A DNA stretch of 64,000 bases from Rebecca billardiae RCC1528 (Eukaryota > Haptophyta), in the NCBI GenBank assembly GCA_965240325.2, contig OZ251254.1, positions 744,001 through 808,000 of the forward strand, in the 5' to 3' direction. The stretch's first letter is position 1. Every line of letters starts with the position of its first letter. Below the pieces are notes generated by a model. The model was not told the origin of the DNA. It saw only the letters and a program-made list of their open reading frames with translations, and did no database searches. This document shows, in pieces, positions 52,145 to 63,274 of this stretch. The position numbers and the translations under genes are program-made.

Positions 52145-53858
52145 ATAACCTGTAGCGACAGCAGTCTGTACGTAAGGTCCAGGGAACAGGCTAAGCAGTA
52201 GCTCGATAGAGACCCTAGGTACCCCCCAACACGCGACTGGGGCGTAGTTGGCGCCCGAGCCCACCGGCGTCACCGCTGCTCCAGCGGCCGCCGATCGTCG
52301 CGACGCGCGCGCCGGTACGGCACGTCGTCACTCGCGCGTCGTGACCCGGTCGCGCGGACGAATAAAGGACCCCCATCATTGCTGCTGAAAATCGCAGTGA
52401 TCAGGCTCAGGAGGGCGGCCACGGCTTCCCTTTCGCCATCGAAGCCATCCGTGGCGTGCCTTAGGTATATACCAATGTACTCGCACAGCTCCGGCGCGGA
52501 GTTGATGCCATAAGCTGCTTGTCATGCCTGACGGTTGCGACACGCGTGTAGCTTGCGCCACTACTCACTCAGTGGCGCGGTGACTAAGAGCCTCTGATCT
52601 CTTGACCCAGGCGGCTCAGACCCGTGTCACCGACTGAGTCCCGCGACCGGGCCCGGCCGTGGAGTTTATACACGCAACAAGGGCTCTAGGAGTGAGTGGC
52701 TACTAGGCGGACTAGACACTAGTCACACTAGTGACTAGTGGCGCGGGACAGAGGCCTGAGAGCCTGTCTCGGATTGAATGAGTTAGTCGCGGCCTGCGCG
52801 GCGAGGCCGCCGGCGGGCGGGCGGAGCCGGATGTCAGAGTGACCGACGGCGACGGGAGCTTATTGATGACTCACACTGTCCCGCGTCCGCGGGCGGTTGG
52901 CCAGACCAGGCGGGCCGGACGTCGCCGCACGCTGGCATCGCCGGCACTAGCAACGGGCTTTCCGCTTTGTCGGAGCGGCCGGCGCGCGCAGGCGCTGCTG
53001 GCTGATGCTGGCTGGTGCGCGCGGTAATTAGTGACTGCGACGCGGTGCCAACTCCGCCCGAGAGCGATCCATCCGCCGTCAGCGGCACGCAGATGAAGTT
53101 GGTATGGCGGTGGTTGGTCTGACAAGCTTGGTGGCCGCGCGCATCACTGTTCCTCGGACTGCTCGGACAGGCGCGCTGCCTCAGAGTTCTGCGCTCGGGC
53201 GCGACGACGGCTCTGCCGGGCTGGCAGTGAGTCTGTCCGTGCAGTCTGGCTGTAGTCACTTACGACCGACCGCCGTCTCTGAGCTGGCTGGCGGCAGCAC
53301 TTGCGAGCGCCGCAGCACGCCGCGGCTGACCACGATCTTGTTCACCGCTCGACCGCCCATCTCGTCGCCAAAACCGTGCACTCATCCCTGCGGCGGTATC
53401 GAAATTCGTCGCCGGTTTAATTAAAGATCGTACCTGTACGACGCTGTCGTAATAGTGAACGTGACGACTGTGGATCCGACGGACGTCGGATGGCTGAGAT
53501 TAATAGCGAGTCGCGCAAGCTCTCTACTTCGTCGAACTGCGTCATCCTTGAAAACGTACAACGTTCGCATATGCGATGTGAATGATTGATGATGGGGTGA
53601 GAATTCGCGATCGGGGGCCCCAAGCGGAATCAACTAGGTGGGAAGATTCAATAGTTGGTACTGACGCGACGCAAACAGAGTTGGCCAATTCTCGAAACAA
53701 CAAACGTGCAAGTTTTCCCCGTGACCTACCCATGCGGGGAAGCGGGTGGCGATACGGCGGACGCTGATTGGCGGAGGTGGATGCGGAGGGAATTTTGCGA
53801 TTGCCCAATTATTGGGTTCTTGGGGTGCCAACGTCCAAGTCGGCCCTCCCCCACAACG
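52145..53858. other. Region without a supported gene between mobile elements and the PARP-like gene
   Basis: Frames here are short or motif-free. A CACTAGTCACACTAGTGACTAG stretch near 52721-52740 is nearly palindromic. The part 53400-53760 is AT-richer and probably contains the PARP-like gene's promoter. Confidence 0.5.
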
Positions 53859-55622
53859 ATGCCGCTTCGGCGCGCGTACCCGTTTTTCGCGGGAGAGCGA
53901 CAGACGCCTCCCCCGCCAAAGCTCTCGAGCGAACCGCGAGGTCGCCAGCTCCACGCCATGTCGCCACGGGTCGCCCGCCGGGTGAGCTCGGACGGGGGCG
54001 CGAGCACCGAGGTCGAGGCGGACCCGAGCCACCAGCCGAACCACGTCGCCGCCGCGCCGTCGGCGGAGGACGAGCGCATGCTGCGCAACGAGAAGAAGCG
54101 CGTCGGCGCGCTGCCGGCGCACAAGTCCAAGCGCCAGTGCGCGCGGCCAACCTCGGAGGTGGAGGCACTGCGTGCCGAGCTCGAGCTCTCGCGAGAGGAG
54201 CTGCGACGCGAGCGCCTCAACGCGACCCAGACCCGCTGCGAGCTCGCTGCCGCGCGCCGTGCCGAGACGCGCGCGAGCCCAGCAGTCGCCGGAGCGCACA
54301 AGCCCGACCCGTGCCGCGCGCAGGCACCCACGGCCACGACGGCGGTGGCGTCCGGCCACGCCGCGACGCAGGGCGCGGCCCTCCTCGCCGCACGCCTGGC
54401 GGCGCTCTCGCACTTCGTGTGCTGCTTCGAGTACGACGACAGCTCGCACGACGCGGACGGCGAGTTGTACGCCGAGCCTGACGCGCAGCAGCGCCGCGCG
54501 CTCGCAGCCGGGGTGCCAGCACCCGCCGGCGCCGCGGCAGGCGGCGGTGGCGGCGGCGGCGGCGGCGGCGTTGGCGGAGGCGCGGTGGGCGTCGCGGGCC
54601 CCGCCGCGCGTGCGCCTGACTGGGCGCCGGTCACGGACCCGGACGCGCTCGCGGCGCTGACCGCGCTTGTGATTGGCGCGCAGAGCGCCGTGTACTACAC
54701 GCTCGGCGCGCACGCGTACGAGGCGCGCGCCGACGAGCGCGCCGCCGGCGCGGGTGTGCTCTGGCCACCGCCGCTGCGGCAGACCAACCTGACGTTCGGC
54801 ACGACGCGCGCGCTGCGCGTGCGGCTGGCGCCCAACCCGGCGCGCACCGGCTCGCTCGTGCCGCTGGCGGCGCCCAGCGCGCACAGCGACGCCGTCGCGC
54901 CGCCGCTGCCGCCATCGCCGCCGCCCGTCGCGCCGCCGCTGCCACCGCACGCGCCCGGCGCCGCGTACGAGCGGCTGATCCGCGCGGTGTGCGACGCGCC
55001 CCGCGCGGCGGAGCACCCGGGCGCCGGCCTGCCCGCGGACGCGCAGCTGCCGTGCGTCGAGCTGCCGCTCTCGCTGCTCGAGGAGCTCGTGCGCGCTGCG
55101 CCGCTCGAGCAGGCCGTGCTGCCGTGCGCGGCGCTCGCTGCGCTCGGCAACGCGTTCCGGCCTGGGCTCGCGGCGCGCGGGTACAGCGCGCGCGGCTGCC
55201 GGCTGTGGCTCAAGCCCGGGCTCTTCCGGCAGTGGCTCGCGCTGCTCGAGAAGCTGCGCGCGCGCGGGCACGAGCGCGCGCGGCTGTACGTGTGCTTCCA
55301 CGGCTCGAGCGCGGCCGCGTACGACGCGATCGAGGCGGACCCGATGGGCTTCGACTGCTCGCGCCAGACGCACGGCGCGCAGTGGGGCCACGGCGTCTAC
55401 TTTGGCGACGCGGTGCTCACGGAGCGCTTCAACGCCGAGCGGCGCGGCACGTGCGCCGCCGCGCTCGTGCTCGCGGACGAGGTCGACCAGAACAGCGGCC
55501 GCTGGGCGGCGAGCGCGTACGCGCGCACCGGGCCGAGCGCGGCGCTCAGCACCTTCCAGGGCGGGCTGGTCGCGCACGACCACCGGCACATCCTGCCGCT
55601 CGGCAAGCTCGTGCCCCTCTAA
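53859..55622 (+). CDS. PARP-like ADP-ribosyltransferase domain protein
   Basis: Intronless frame of 587 residues from ATG 53859; ATG 53958, giving 554 residues, is an equally good start. Numbering below uses 53958. Residues ~55-95 form a coiled coil (EVEALRAELELSREELRRER). A Gly-rich linker follows near 195-215. The C-terminal ~110 residues resemble the PARP catalytic fold: YVCFHGSSAAAYDAIEADPM with H448, then HGAQWGHGVYFGDAVLTERF with Y481, and finally RHILPLGKLVPL. In active poly-ADP-ribosylating enzymes a Glu follows in the third position; here the matching strand has Leu/Pro. Mono-ADP-ribosylation or loss of activity is therefore more likely. No zinc finger, WWE or macrodomain is visible. 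The gene is flanked by mobile elements yet intact. Confidence 0.72.
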   Translation: MPLRRAYPFFAGERQTPPPPKLSSEPRGRQLHAMSPRVARRVSSDGGASTEVEADPSHQPNHVAAAPSAEDERMLRNEKKRVGALPAHKSKRQCARPTSEVEALRAELELSREELRRERLNATQTRCELAAARRAETRASPAVAGAHKPDPCRAQAPTATTAVASGHAATQGAALLAARLAALSHFVCCFEYDDSSHDADGELYAEPDAQQRRALAAGVPAPAGAAAGGGGGGGGGGVGGGAVGVAGPAARAPDWAPVTDPDALAALTALVIGAQSAVYYTLGAHAYEARADERAAGAGVLWPPPLRQTNLTFGTTRALRVRLAPNPARTGSLVPLAAPSAHSDAVAPPLPPSPPPVAPPLPPHAPGAAYERLIRAVCDAPRAAEHPGAGLPADAQLPCVELPLSLLEELVRAAPLEQAVLPCAALAALGNAFRPGLAARGYSARGCRLWLKPGLFRQWLALLEKLRARGHERARLYVCFHGSSAAAYDAIEADPMGFDCSRQTHGAQWGHGVYFGDAVLTERFNAERRGTCAAALVLADEVDQNSGRWAASAYARTGPSAALSTFQGGLVAHDHRHILPLGKLVPL

Positions 55623-55723
55623 CCGGCCGGTGCCGCCACCGCAGGCGAGCCGGTGGGCCGGGCGCCCGTACAGTCGGCTTCCGAGCACCGAGCGCGTGGC
55701 AGTGGCGCCGGGGGATATACCAT

Positions 55724-57235
55724 ATGGCGGGCCGTAGGTCCGCCCCTTGTAGTGCCCGGGAAAAAGATAAGAAAAAGAAAATAAAGAAAAAAGAAATTCG
55801 CCTCGCCAAGAAAAGAAAATCGCTTCGCTCACTACCGGGCGCCCTCGCAGCTCCCACTGGGGACGCTCGGCCGAAAACATCTTCCGCATGGCGCGGAGCG
55901 CATGGGCCGCGCGCGCCAAATCCAACGCCGGCGCGGACATCGTGAGAGGATTCCCTAAGGGGGTTTTCGCCCGATTCGCGATTGCTGCCCTCGTCGTCTC
56001 GCGTGCAGGTCGAACGGGGCCCAAATCGACCCGTTTGATGCGGTACGCTCGGCGCGTCGACACGATCGTGCGACTTGGGGCGATCCTCGCCCGACGTGCA
56101 CGTCGAACGCTCGCACCGGCCATAGCATCAGACGCTGCGCACGATGGCCGCCTCGCGCGATCCACCGCCGCGCGTCGAGCTCGGTGCAGAAAGGCCCTCA
56201 TCACGAGGTGTCTCGCGGGCGGGAAGCGCCATCGCACGCACGGGACGCAAGATTTGGCGCGGCCTTCTGAACTCGATCGCCGGAATCCGCGCACCGGACT
56301 CAGTCCTCGCTCGCGGTCCGGTCCCTCAGCCGAAGCCCACGTCCGGCCTGCATGGCGTCGACGGTGACCGATGCGACGGAAGCGCAGCGCCACGGCGTAC
56401 GACGCGCAGCGGACGCACCTCCCGGGTCTGTCGCCGTGGTAGCAACCGCGTCATCGCGAGTTGGCGACCCTCGCCGCAGCGCGACACAGACAAGCCCGTG
56501 ATGCCATCCGCAGAGAGATGAATCGTCGAGCATGCAACATCGCCGCGCCATCCTCGTCCATGGCGCAGGCGCTGCGGGACGAGGCGGAAGTCGTCACGCC
56601 GGTGACGGATGCGCTGCGATTCGTGTGCCCGCGTGAGCAGCGCTTGCCCACTCTCGATCGCGAGTGGCACACGCTGTCGCTGTGCGCACAGCTCCTCGTG
56701 CCGCCGAGCACACGAGCGCCAGACCTGTCGAAGATGCGAAGAGCGACGACCGCGTGAACGTCAACGCGCTCGTGCTCAGCGTGGCGGCCGTGTACGACGT
56801 CAACGCGACCTGCGCCGAGCCCATCATGCCTGGAGCGGACATCGGCAAGCATCCTCGCGACGACCGCTCTCGGCTGGCAGGAGGACATGCACATGATCTA
56901 CTCTGGCGGCTTCGTCGGCGGCGAGGCGCTCGATTACGCCATCGCGGTCGACATGCGGCACATACAGCGCGTACCCGCGCTCGCGCGGAGCAACGGGCTA
57001 CCCGCCCCGCCCCGCGTGCTGCACATTCCCTCGTGGGTGTGGGGCCTCGCTGATGCGCATAAGAGTACAGACTGAGACGTGTGACACGTCGGGGAGCCAA
57101 CTTCACGTGTCACTGGTCCTTGCACTCGACTGTCCGTCACCCACGGCCACGAGCGAATGTGGAAGGACGCGAACCCGCAGAGGATACATTGCGACAGCAC
57201 TGGCACGGCCCGCCGACCCCCCCGCCCGCCAGGGC
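55724..57235 (+). mobile_element. Ulp1-family element E2 (plus, degenerate)
   Basis: It starts ATGGCGGGCCGTAGGTCCGC, followed by an A-rich GGGAAAAAGATAAGAAAAA tract, and ends at CCCGCCAGGGC. It contains broken frames of the family gene (MARSAWAARAKSNAGADIV at 55888, DALRFVCPREQRLPTLDREW near 56620, YSGGFVGGEALDYAIAVDMR near 56900). The protease domain is absent, replaced by unrelated sequence from about 57050. Confidence 0.7.
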
Positions 57236-57257
57236 ACAGTTTATATAGTATCATTCA

Positions 57258-59454
57258 ATGGCGGGCCGTAGGTCCGCCCCTTGTAGTGCCCGGGAAAAAG
57301 ATAAGAAAAAAGAAAAAGAAAAAAGAAAATCGCCTCGCAAAGAAAAGAAAATCGCCTCCCTCACTGCCGGGTCGCTTCGCTCACTACCGGGCGCCCTCGC
57401 AGCTCCCACTGGAGACGCTCGGCCGAAAACATCAGACGCATGGCGCGGAGCGCGTGGGCGGCGCACGCCAAATCCAACGCCGGCGGGGACATCGTGAGAA
57501 GACTCCCGAGGGGGGTTTTCGCCCGATTCGCGATTGCTGCCCTCGTCGTCTCGCGTGCAGGTCGAACGGGGGCCAAAGTCGACCAGTTTGGAAGTACGCT
57601 CGGCGCGTCGACACGATCGTGCGACCTGGGGCGGTCCTCGCCCGACTTGCACGTCGAGCGCTCGCACGAGCCATAGTATTAAGCGCTGCGCACGACAACC
57701 ACCTCGCGCGATCCACCGTCGCGCGTCGGGCTCGGTGCGGAAAGGCCCTCATCACGAGGCGTCTCGCGGGCGGGAAGCGCCATCGCACGCGAAGCAAGCT
57801 TTGGCGCGGCCTTCTGAACTCGATCGCCGGAAACGGCGCACCGGACTGTCGCGTGCCACAACTTCTCAAAGCCGGGCGCATGCAAATCCGTTTGCTACAG
57901 CTGTACCAGTTCCCGGCCAAGCCGAAGGGCCGGCCCTTGTCCCGGCGATCATCTTTCGCGATCGCGGCCAAAGATCGCTCTCAGCTCGGCGCTCGCGGTC
58001 CCTCACAGCCGAAAGCCCACGTCCGGCCTTCAGCATGGCGTCGACGGTGACCAATGCGACGGAGGCGCAGCGCAAAGCGGCGTACGAGGCGCAGCGAACG
58101 CAGCTGCCGTGTCTGTCGCCGTGGCAGGAACCGCGTCTTGGCGAGTCGGCGGCCCTCGTCGCACAGCGCTACAGTATGACCGATCCCAGAGGCGCATCCG
58201 CCACGAGCTGAAACGCCGAGCGTGCAACATTGTCGCCCCATCCTCCACCATGTCACGAGCGCTGCGGGACGAGGCCGACGTCGTGAAGTCAGTGGCACAT
58301 GCGCTGCGCTTCCTGTGCCTGCTCGAGCAGCGCGTGCCCACCCTCGATCGCGAGTGGCACACGCTCTCGCACTGCGCGCGCGCGCACCGCCCGGACAGCT
58401 CCTGATACCGCCGAACGTGCGGGTGCCGGACCTGTCGCGCGAAGCGGCGAGCGCCGACGAGCGCTTGGACCTGGACGCGTTGTTGCGCAGCGTGGCGGCC
58501 GTGCACGACGCCGACGCGACCTTCGCCGAGCCCATCGTGCCCGGAGCGGACATCGGCATCCTCGCGACACACGATTTCAGCTGGCGGCAGGAGGAGATGC
58601 TGTCGCGTTATCCGTACAGCGCCGAGATTACGCGGGCTCTGCGATCCATGGCGAGCTTGTGACTTGGGGCGGCGACTCGCGCAGCAGTTTGGCCGCTCGA
58701 TGTACGAGTTCGCGTCCGGAGGAGTACGCGCGGCATGCAGGCTGCCGCCAGTGGGTACTGGCTACGAGTCCAAGCCCGCATGACCCTCACATCTCGAGTC
58801 TGCACCCTGCCGTTCGCTGTGTCAAAGCAGCCGCAACGAACAAGCGTCGTTGAGTGTCGATTGGCTGCGCGAGCGCGGTCTCGCCCCGCCCAACCCAAGT
58901 GTGTGCGAGTGAGCATGTGTCTTGAGCATGTGGCGTGCGTTGACGCCATCCGCGACGGCCGACATGGCCATGGAGCGCCCGCATCACTCGCCTGCACCGT
59001 GCCCTTCATAGCCTACGGGAAGCTCCGCAAATCTGTTGATTTTGCTCTTTTTTGCCCGTTGGAGTCATCTTCTTCGCTTGGTTCTTAGTGCACTGAAAAC
59101 CCTATTTTAAAGAATGAATTTTAGCGCGCGCGGGCGGCAGCGGAGCGCAACCAACCCGCGGAGTCGGGAGTGTCCGAAGGAGATCTCCGAGACGCTAAAT
59201 GTGAGCCAATTCTTGTCGCCTGCGCACCAACCTTGCGCCCGGGACCGACCATTAAAGTTGAGTGAGTCTCCCGTGAGTCTCCCGGCGCTGTACGGTTATT
59301 ATTCGTCAGTGAGTCAGGTAGCTCACCATCATCTGTGTGTCGCATTGTTATTCGTCATCCTGCCCGTCAAACCGCTAAATAAAAGGCGCGAACCCGCTGG
59401 GGAAATATTGCGACAGCACTGGCACGGCCCGCCGACCCCCCCGCCCGCCAGGGC
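57258..59454 (+). mobile_element. Ulp1-family element E3 (plus, internally deleted, interrupted by a nested insertion)
   Basis: It begins 22 bp after E2 ends, with the same 5' end, and finishes at CCCGCCAGGGC (59454). It keeps the N-terminal region of the family gene in broken frames. At about 58605 sequence matching E4's 60753 joins the 3'-terminal region that equals 62941 of E4. A 684-bp insertion (58612-59295) interrupts that junction. Confidence 0.72.
58612..59295. mobile_element. 684-bp inserted element with ~13-bp TIRs and TTAT target duplication
   Basis: Left end CCGTACAGCGCCGAGA; right end, read in reverse, CCGTACAGCGCCGGGA. TTAT occurs on both sides (58608-58611 and 59296-59299), whereas related copies without the insertion have it once (GCGTTATTATTCG near 63250-63270, reverse strand). 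Frames inside (for example 58735-59088) show no recognised transposase, so it is probably non-autonomous. Confidence 0.72.
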
Positions 59455-60203
59455 AGAGTTTAATATATGGCGGGCCGTAGGTCCGCCCCTTGTAGTGCCC
59501 GGGAAAAAGATAAGAAAAATAAAAGGAAAAAAGAAAATCGCCTCGCAGAGAAAAGAAAATCGCCTCGCTCACTGCCGGGTCGCTTCGCTCACTACCGGGC
59601 GCCCTCGCAGCTCCCACTGGAGACGCTCGGCCGAAAACATCAGACGGATGGCGCGGAGCGCATGGGCCGCGCGCGCCAAATCCAACGCCGGCGCGGACAT
59701 CGTGAGAGGACTCCCGAGGGGGGTTTTCGCCCGATTCGCGATTGCTGCCCTCGTCGTCTCGCGTGCAGGTCGAACGGGGGCCAAAGTCGACGCGTTTGGA
59801 GGCACACTCGGCGCGTCGACACGATCGTGCGACCTGGGGCGGTCCTCGCCCGACTTGCACGTTGAGCGCTTGCACGGGCCATAGCATCAAGCGCTGCGCA
59901 CGACAACCACCTCGCGCGATCCACCGTCGCGCGTCGGGCTCGGTGCGGAAACGCATTCATCACGAGGTGTCTCGCGGGCGGGAAGCGCCATCGCACGCGA
60001 CGCAAGCTTTGGCGCGGCCTTCTGAACACCATAACCGGAATGCACACACCGGACTGTCGTCGCGTGCCCCTGTTGGCAAGGTCGGGCGCATGCAAATCCG
60101 TTTGCTACGGTCGGTGGTGTTCCAGAGCAAGCGCTCGTCTTTCGCGCTCGCGAGCTCGCGGCCAAAGATCGCTCGGCGCTCGGGGGCCCACGTCCGGCCT
60201 GCA

Positions 60204-62641
60204 TGGCGTCGACGGTGACCAATGCGACGGAGGGGCAGCGCAAAGCGGCGTACGACGCGCACCGCACCTCCCGGGTTTGCAGCCGTGGCAGGAACCGCGT
60301 CGTGGCGAGTCGGCGGCCCTCGTCGCAGCGCGCTATCACAAATCCCAGGTGCGCATCTGCGACGAGCTGAAACGCCGAGCGTGCAAGATCGCCGCGCCAT
60401 CCTGGTCCATGGCACGGGCGCTGCGGGACGAGGCCGACGTCGTGAAGCCAGTGGCACATGCGCTGCGCTTCGTGTGCCTGCTCGAGCAGCGCGTGCCCAC
60501 CGTCGATCGCGAGTGGCACACGCTCTCGCACTGCGCGCGCGTACAACGCCAACAGCTCCTGATACCGCCGAACGTGCGTGTGCCGGACCTGTCGCGCGGA
60601 GCGGCGAGCGCCGACGAGCGCTTGGACCTGGACGCGCTGTTGCGCAGCGTGGCGGCCGTGCACGACGCCGACGCGACCTTCGCCGAGCCCATCGTGCCCG
60701 GAGAGGACATTGGCATCCTCGCGACACACGATCTCAGCTGGCGCCACGAGGAAATGCTCACGATCTCCTCTGGCGGATTCGTCGGCGGCGAGGCGCTCGA
60801 CTACGTCATCGCGGTCGAGATGCGGCACATGCAGCGCGTACGCGAGCTCGCGCGAAGCCACGGGCTGCCCGTCCCGCCCCGCGTGCTGCACGTTCCCTCG
60901 TGGGTGTGGACCTTGCTCATGGGCGCGGGCGTGTACGCGTGGGAGAAGGTGGCCGACATCTTTGCGCTCTTCGACCTGAACGAGTACGACGTGCTCTCCT
61001 TCATCATCAACCAGGACGGCAACCACTGGGCGCAGGGGGTCGTGGACTTGCGCCGCGAGATCATCGAGTACCGCGAGCCCCTGGGCGGAGGCGACATGAT
61101 CGAGTTCGTCTCGAACGTGCAGCTGCTGCTCGCCGACGCGCACGAGGCCCAGCAGCAGCGCACACCGCGCACATGCGCGCAGCGCGACCCCTCCACGTGG
61201 CGCGTGTTCGAGCGCGCGCGCGAGCTGCCGTTGACGATGGCGCGGCAGGTGCCGGGCACGGTGCACTGCGCGGTGCTCGTCTTCGCGTACGTCCTCGACA
61301 CCGTGCGAGGCCACGCGCCGTGCGGCATGAGCCAGCCCTTCGACCCCAAGGAGTGGCGGCGCTTGATGCTACTCACGGCGCTCACGGGCAAGTCTTTTGC
61401 CGACGTGGCAGGGACGTGCGCGCAGCCCGACGCGGTGGCGACGTGTGTCAAAGGCGCACGCGAGTCGGCGCGCTCGCATCCGTCGCCGCATATCGCGCAA
61501 CGCGCCTCCGACCCCGCGCTCGCCGCGGAGACCAACGCCGCGGACGCGACAGCGAGCCCAGCCGCCCCCATCGCCGGGCTCCCAGCCGTTGCCGACGCCA
61601 TGCGCGTGGACATGGAGGAGTCGTGCGACGCGCTCGATGACGCCGTCGCGTCGAACCGCGGCACGGCGCCGCCGCGGCACTCGCTCGCAGGCGCCAGCGC
61701 ACGGCTCGGCGCCATCCGCCCCGCATCCCACGCCGAGCGGCGCAGCGCCCGTGGGCGCCTTGCAGCCGGGCGCGCCGCCGCGCGCCGACGACCACGTCGC
61801 CGAGGAGCCGCTGAGCGACGACCAGGCCGACGCCACCGGCGTGACCAGCATGGCGGCGCCGCCACACTCGCGCGTGCTGCGCTCGCAGACGTCGGCGCGC
61901 GACTCGGCGCTTTCCAGACCGCACCCCACGCCGAGCGGCGCCGCCCCCTTGGCCGCCTCGCAGCCCGGCGCGCCGCCGCCCACCGACGGCCACCTGGTCG
62001 GCGACCCGATGAGCGACGACGAGGCCGACGCCACCGGCGCGACGGGCATCCCGCCGCCGACTCCGGACTTCGACCCGTCGCAGCACGTGCAGGGGATGAT
62101 CCACGCGAACACGCACTCGTGCGCAGCGATGCTCACCTTCAGCCGCGGCGAGGAGAAGCACGCCGTTGGCATGTGCACCGTGTGCCTGCAGGTGCGCAAC
62201 ATTGGCCACGACTCCGGCGCCGATCTGAGCGCACGCCCAGGGTTCAACACGGTCATCGCCGCGCCGTGGGACTGCCAGCCGCGCGCGCAGCGCTATCCGG
62301 GCGCGCCCAAGTCGCGCGTGATGTGCAAGATCTGCATGGCGCTGAACACCAGCGCGGCGCGGCGCCGCACGCCGGACAACAACGAGCTCAAGGCACACCC
62401 CTACTCGGGCTTCTCCAGCCCCGCCGGCGACATGTCCAGCGACCTCCACCACAACAACATGCACTTCCTGCCCGTGTCCGAGTACCTGCTGCCGTGCACC
62501 GAGTTCGAGCTGCAGCTGCTGGGCAAGTACGCGTGCGCCGCCACCTACGATTTTAATATAAAGACCGGGCCCATTACACTGATTTCAAATAATATAAAGA
62601 CCGGGCCCATTACACTGATTTCAAATAATAATAACCGTTAG
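60204..62641 (+). pseudogene. Ulp1/C48-like cysteine protease gene of element E4 (frame-disrupted)
   Basis: The gene starts with MASTVTNATEGQRKAAYDAH at 60204 but shifts frame near 60250-60340. It then runs in the frame open from 60040 to about 61690 and changes again into the frame ending at 62641. The middle part holds an Ulp1-like domain. VLHVPSWVWTLLMGAGVYAW and EYDVLSFIINQDGNHWAQGV give the catalytic His (codon 61024). VVDLRREIIEYREPLGGG gives the Asp (61045). PGTVHCAVLVFAYVLDTV gives the Cys (61267). Ulp1 proteases cleave SUMO-like conjugates; in mobile elements their role is unclear. The C-terminal part has an imperfect internal duplication and two CxxC pairs (MCTVCLQV, MCKICMAL) suggesting a zinc site. 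The second shift fits a ~10-11-bp gap in the first duplicate. A functional protein is unlikely as assembled. Confidence 0.66.
62555..62626 (+). repeat. 36-bp tandem duplication
   Basis: Two perfect copies (62555-62590 and 62591-62626) starting AATATAAAGACCGGGCCC. Being a multiple of three, the duplication repeats 12 residues (KTGPITLISNN) at the end of the open frame. Confidence 0.95.
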
Positions 62642-62940
62642 AAATCAACATAGAGAGACAGAGAGACAGAGAGACAGAAATCGGTAGGATGCACTGACTT
62701 CCAGACGACCTGAACAAATAATGAATCAGGACATCACACTCCGCCACAACTTGAACTGTTTTCGTGTTTAGCTCCAAGGACAAACCGTCACCGTCAGGCG
62801 CACACGGGCACGCCGCCGTCGCACGCCAATCAGTTGGCAGTGCGTGCGCGCAGTCGAAGGCTCGGCACGATGACGAGTAGCACAGTGGGTGCAGGAATAC
62901 ACGCGCAATCACACTGTCGCTGAGCTCGCACCAGAGTCAT

Positions 62941-63274
62941 CTGTCGCGTTATTATTCGTCAGTGAGTCGGGTAGCTCACAATCATCTTGGTATGATGTCG
63001 CATTGTTATTCGTAGTCATCCTGCCCGTCAAACCGCTATAAATAAAAGGCGCGAACCCGCTGGGGAAATATTGCGACAGCACTGGCACGGCCCGCCGAAC
63101 TCTGCCCTGGCGGGCGGGGGGGGTCGGCGGGCCGTGCCAGTGCTGTCGCAATATTTCCCCAGCGGGTTCGCGCCTTTTATTTAGCGGTTTGACGGGCAGG
63201 ATGACGAATAACAATGCGACACACAGATGATGGTGAGCTACGACCTGACTCACTGACGAATAATAACGCGACAG
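62941..63274. repeat. Large imperfect palindrome at the E4/E5 tail-to-tail junction
   Basis: The last ~155 bp of E4 (62941-63097) and the first ~155 bp of E5 on this strand (about 63119-63274) are inverted copies of each other. They are separated by a short spacer with CTGGCGGGCGGGG. Confidence 0.85.

Larger units (their letters stand above)
59467..63097 (+). mobile_element. Ulp1-family element E4 (plus, longest copy)
   Basis: It begins 12 bp after E3 ends, with the family 5' end, and extends 3.6 kb to GGCACGGCCCGCCG (63097). It lacks only the last ~20 bp of the family's 3' end. It is the only copy carrying the complete protease domain and the C-terminal Cys-rich region. Tandem arrangement of E2, E3 and E4 in one direction suggests local amplification or repeated insertion. 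No transposase or reverse transcriptase is recognisable. Confidence 0.75.

Noticed and set aside
53634-56393. 919-codon minus-strand frame
   Set aside because: It runs antisense through the PARP-like gene and into element E2; no domain is visible.
59649-59884. Stand-alone 78-codon gene in E4
   Set aside because: The same sequence is part of a longer frame in E2 (from 55888), so this is a frameshifted fragment of the element gene.
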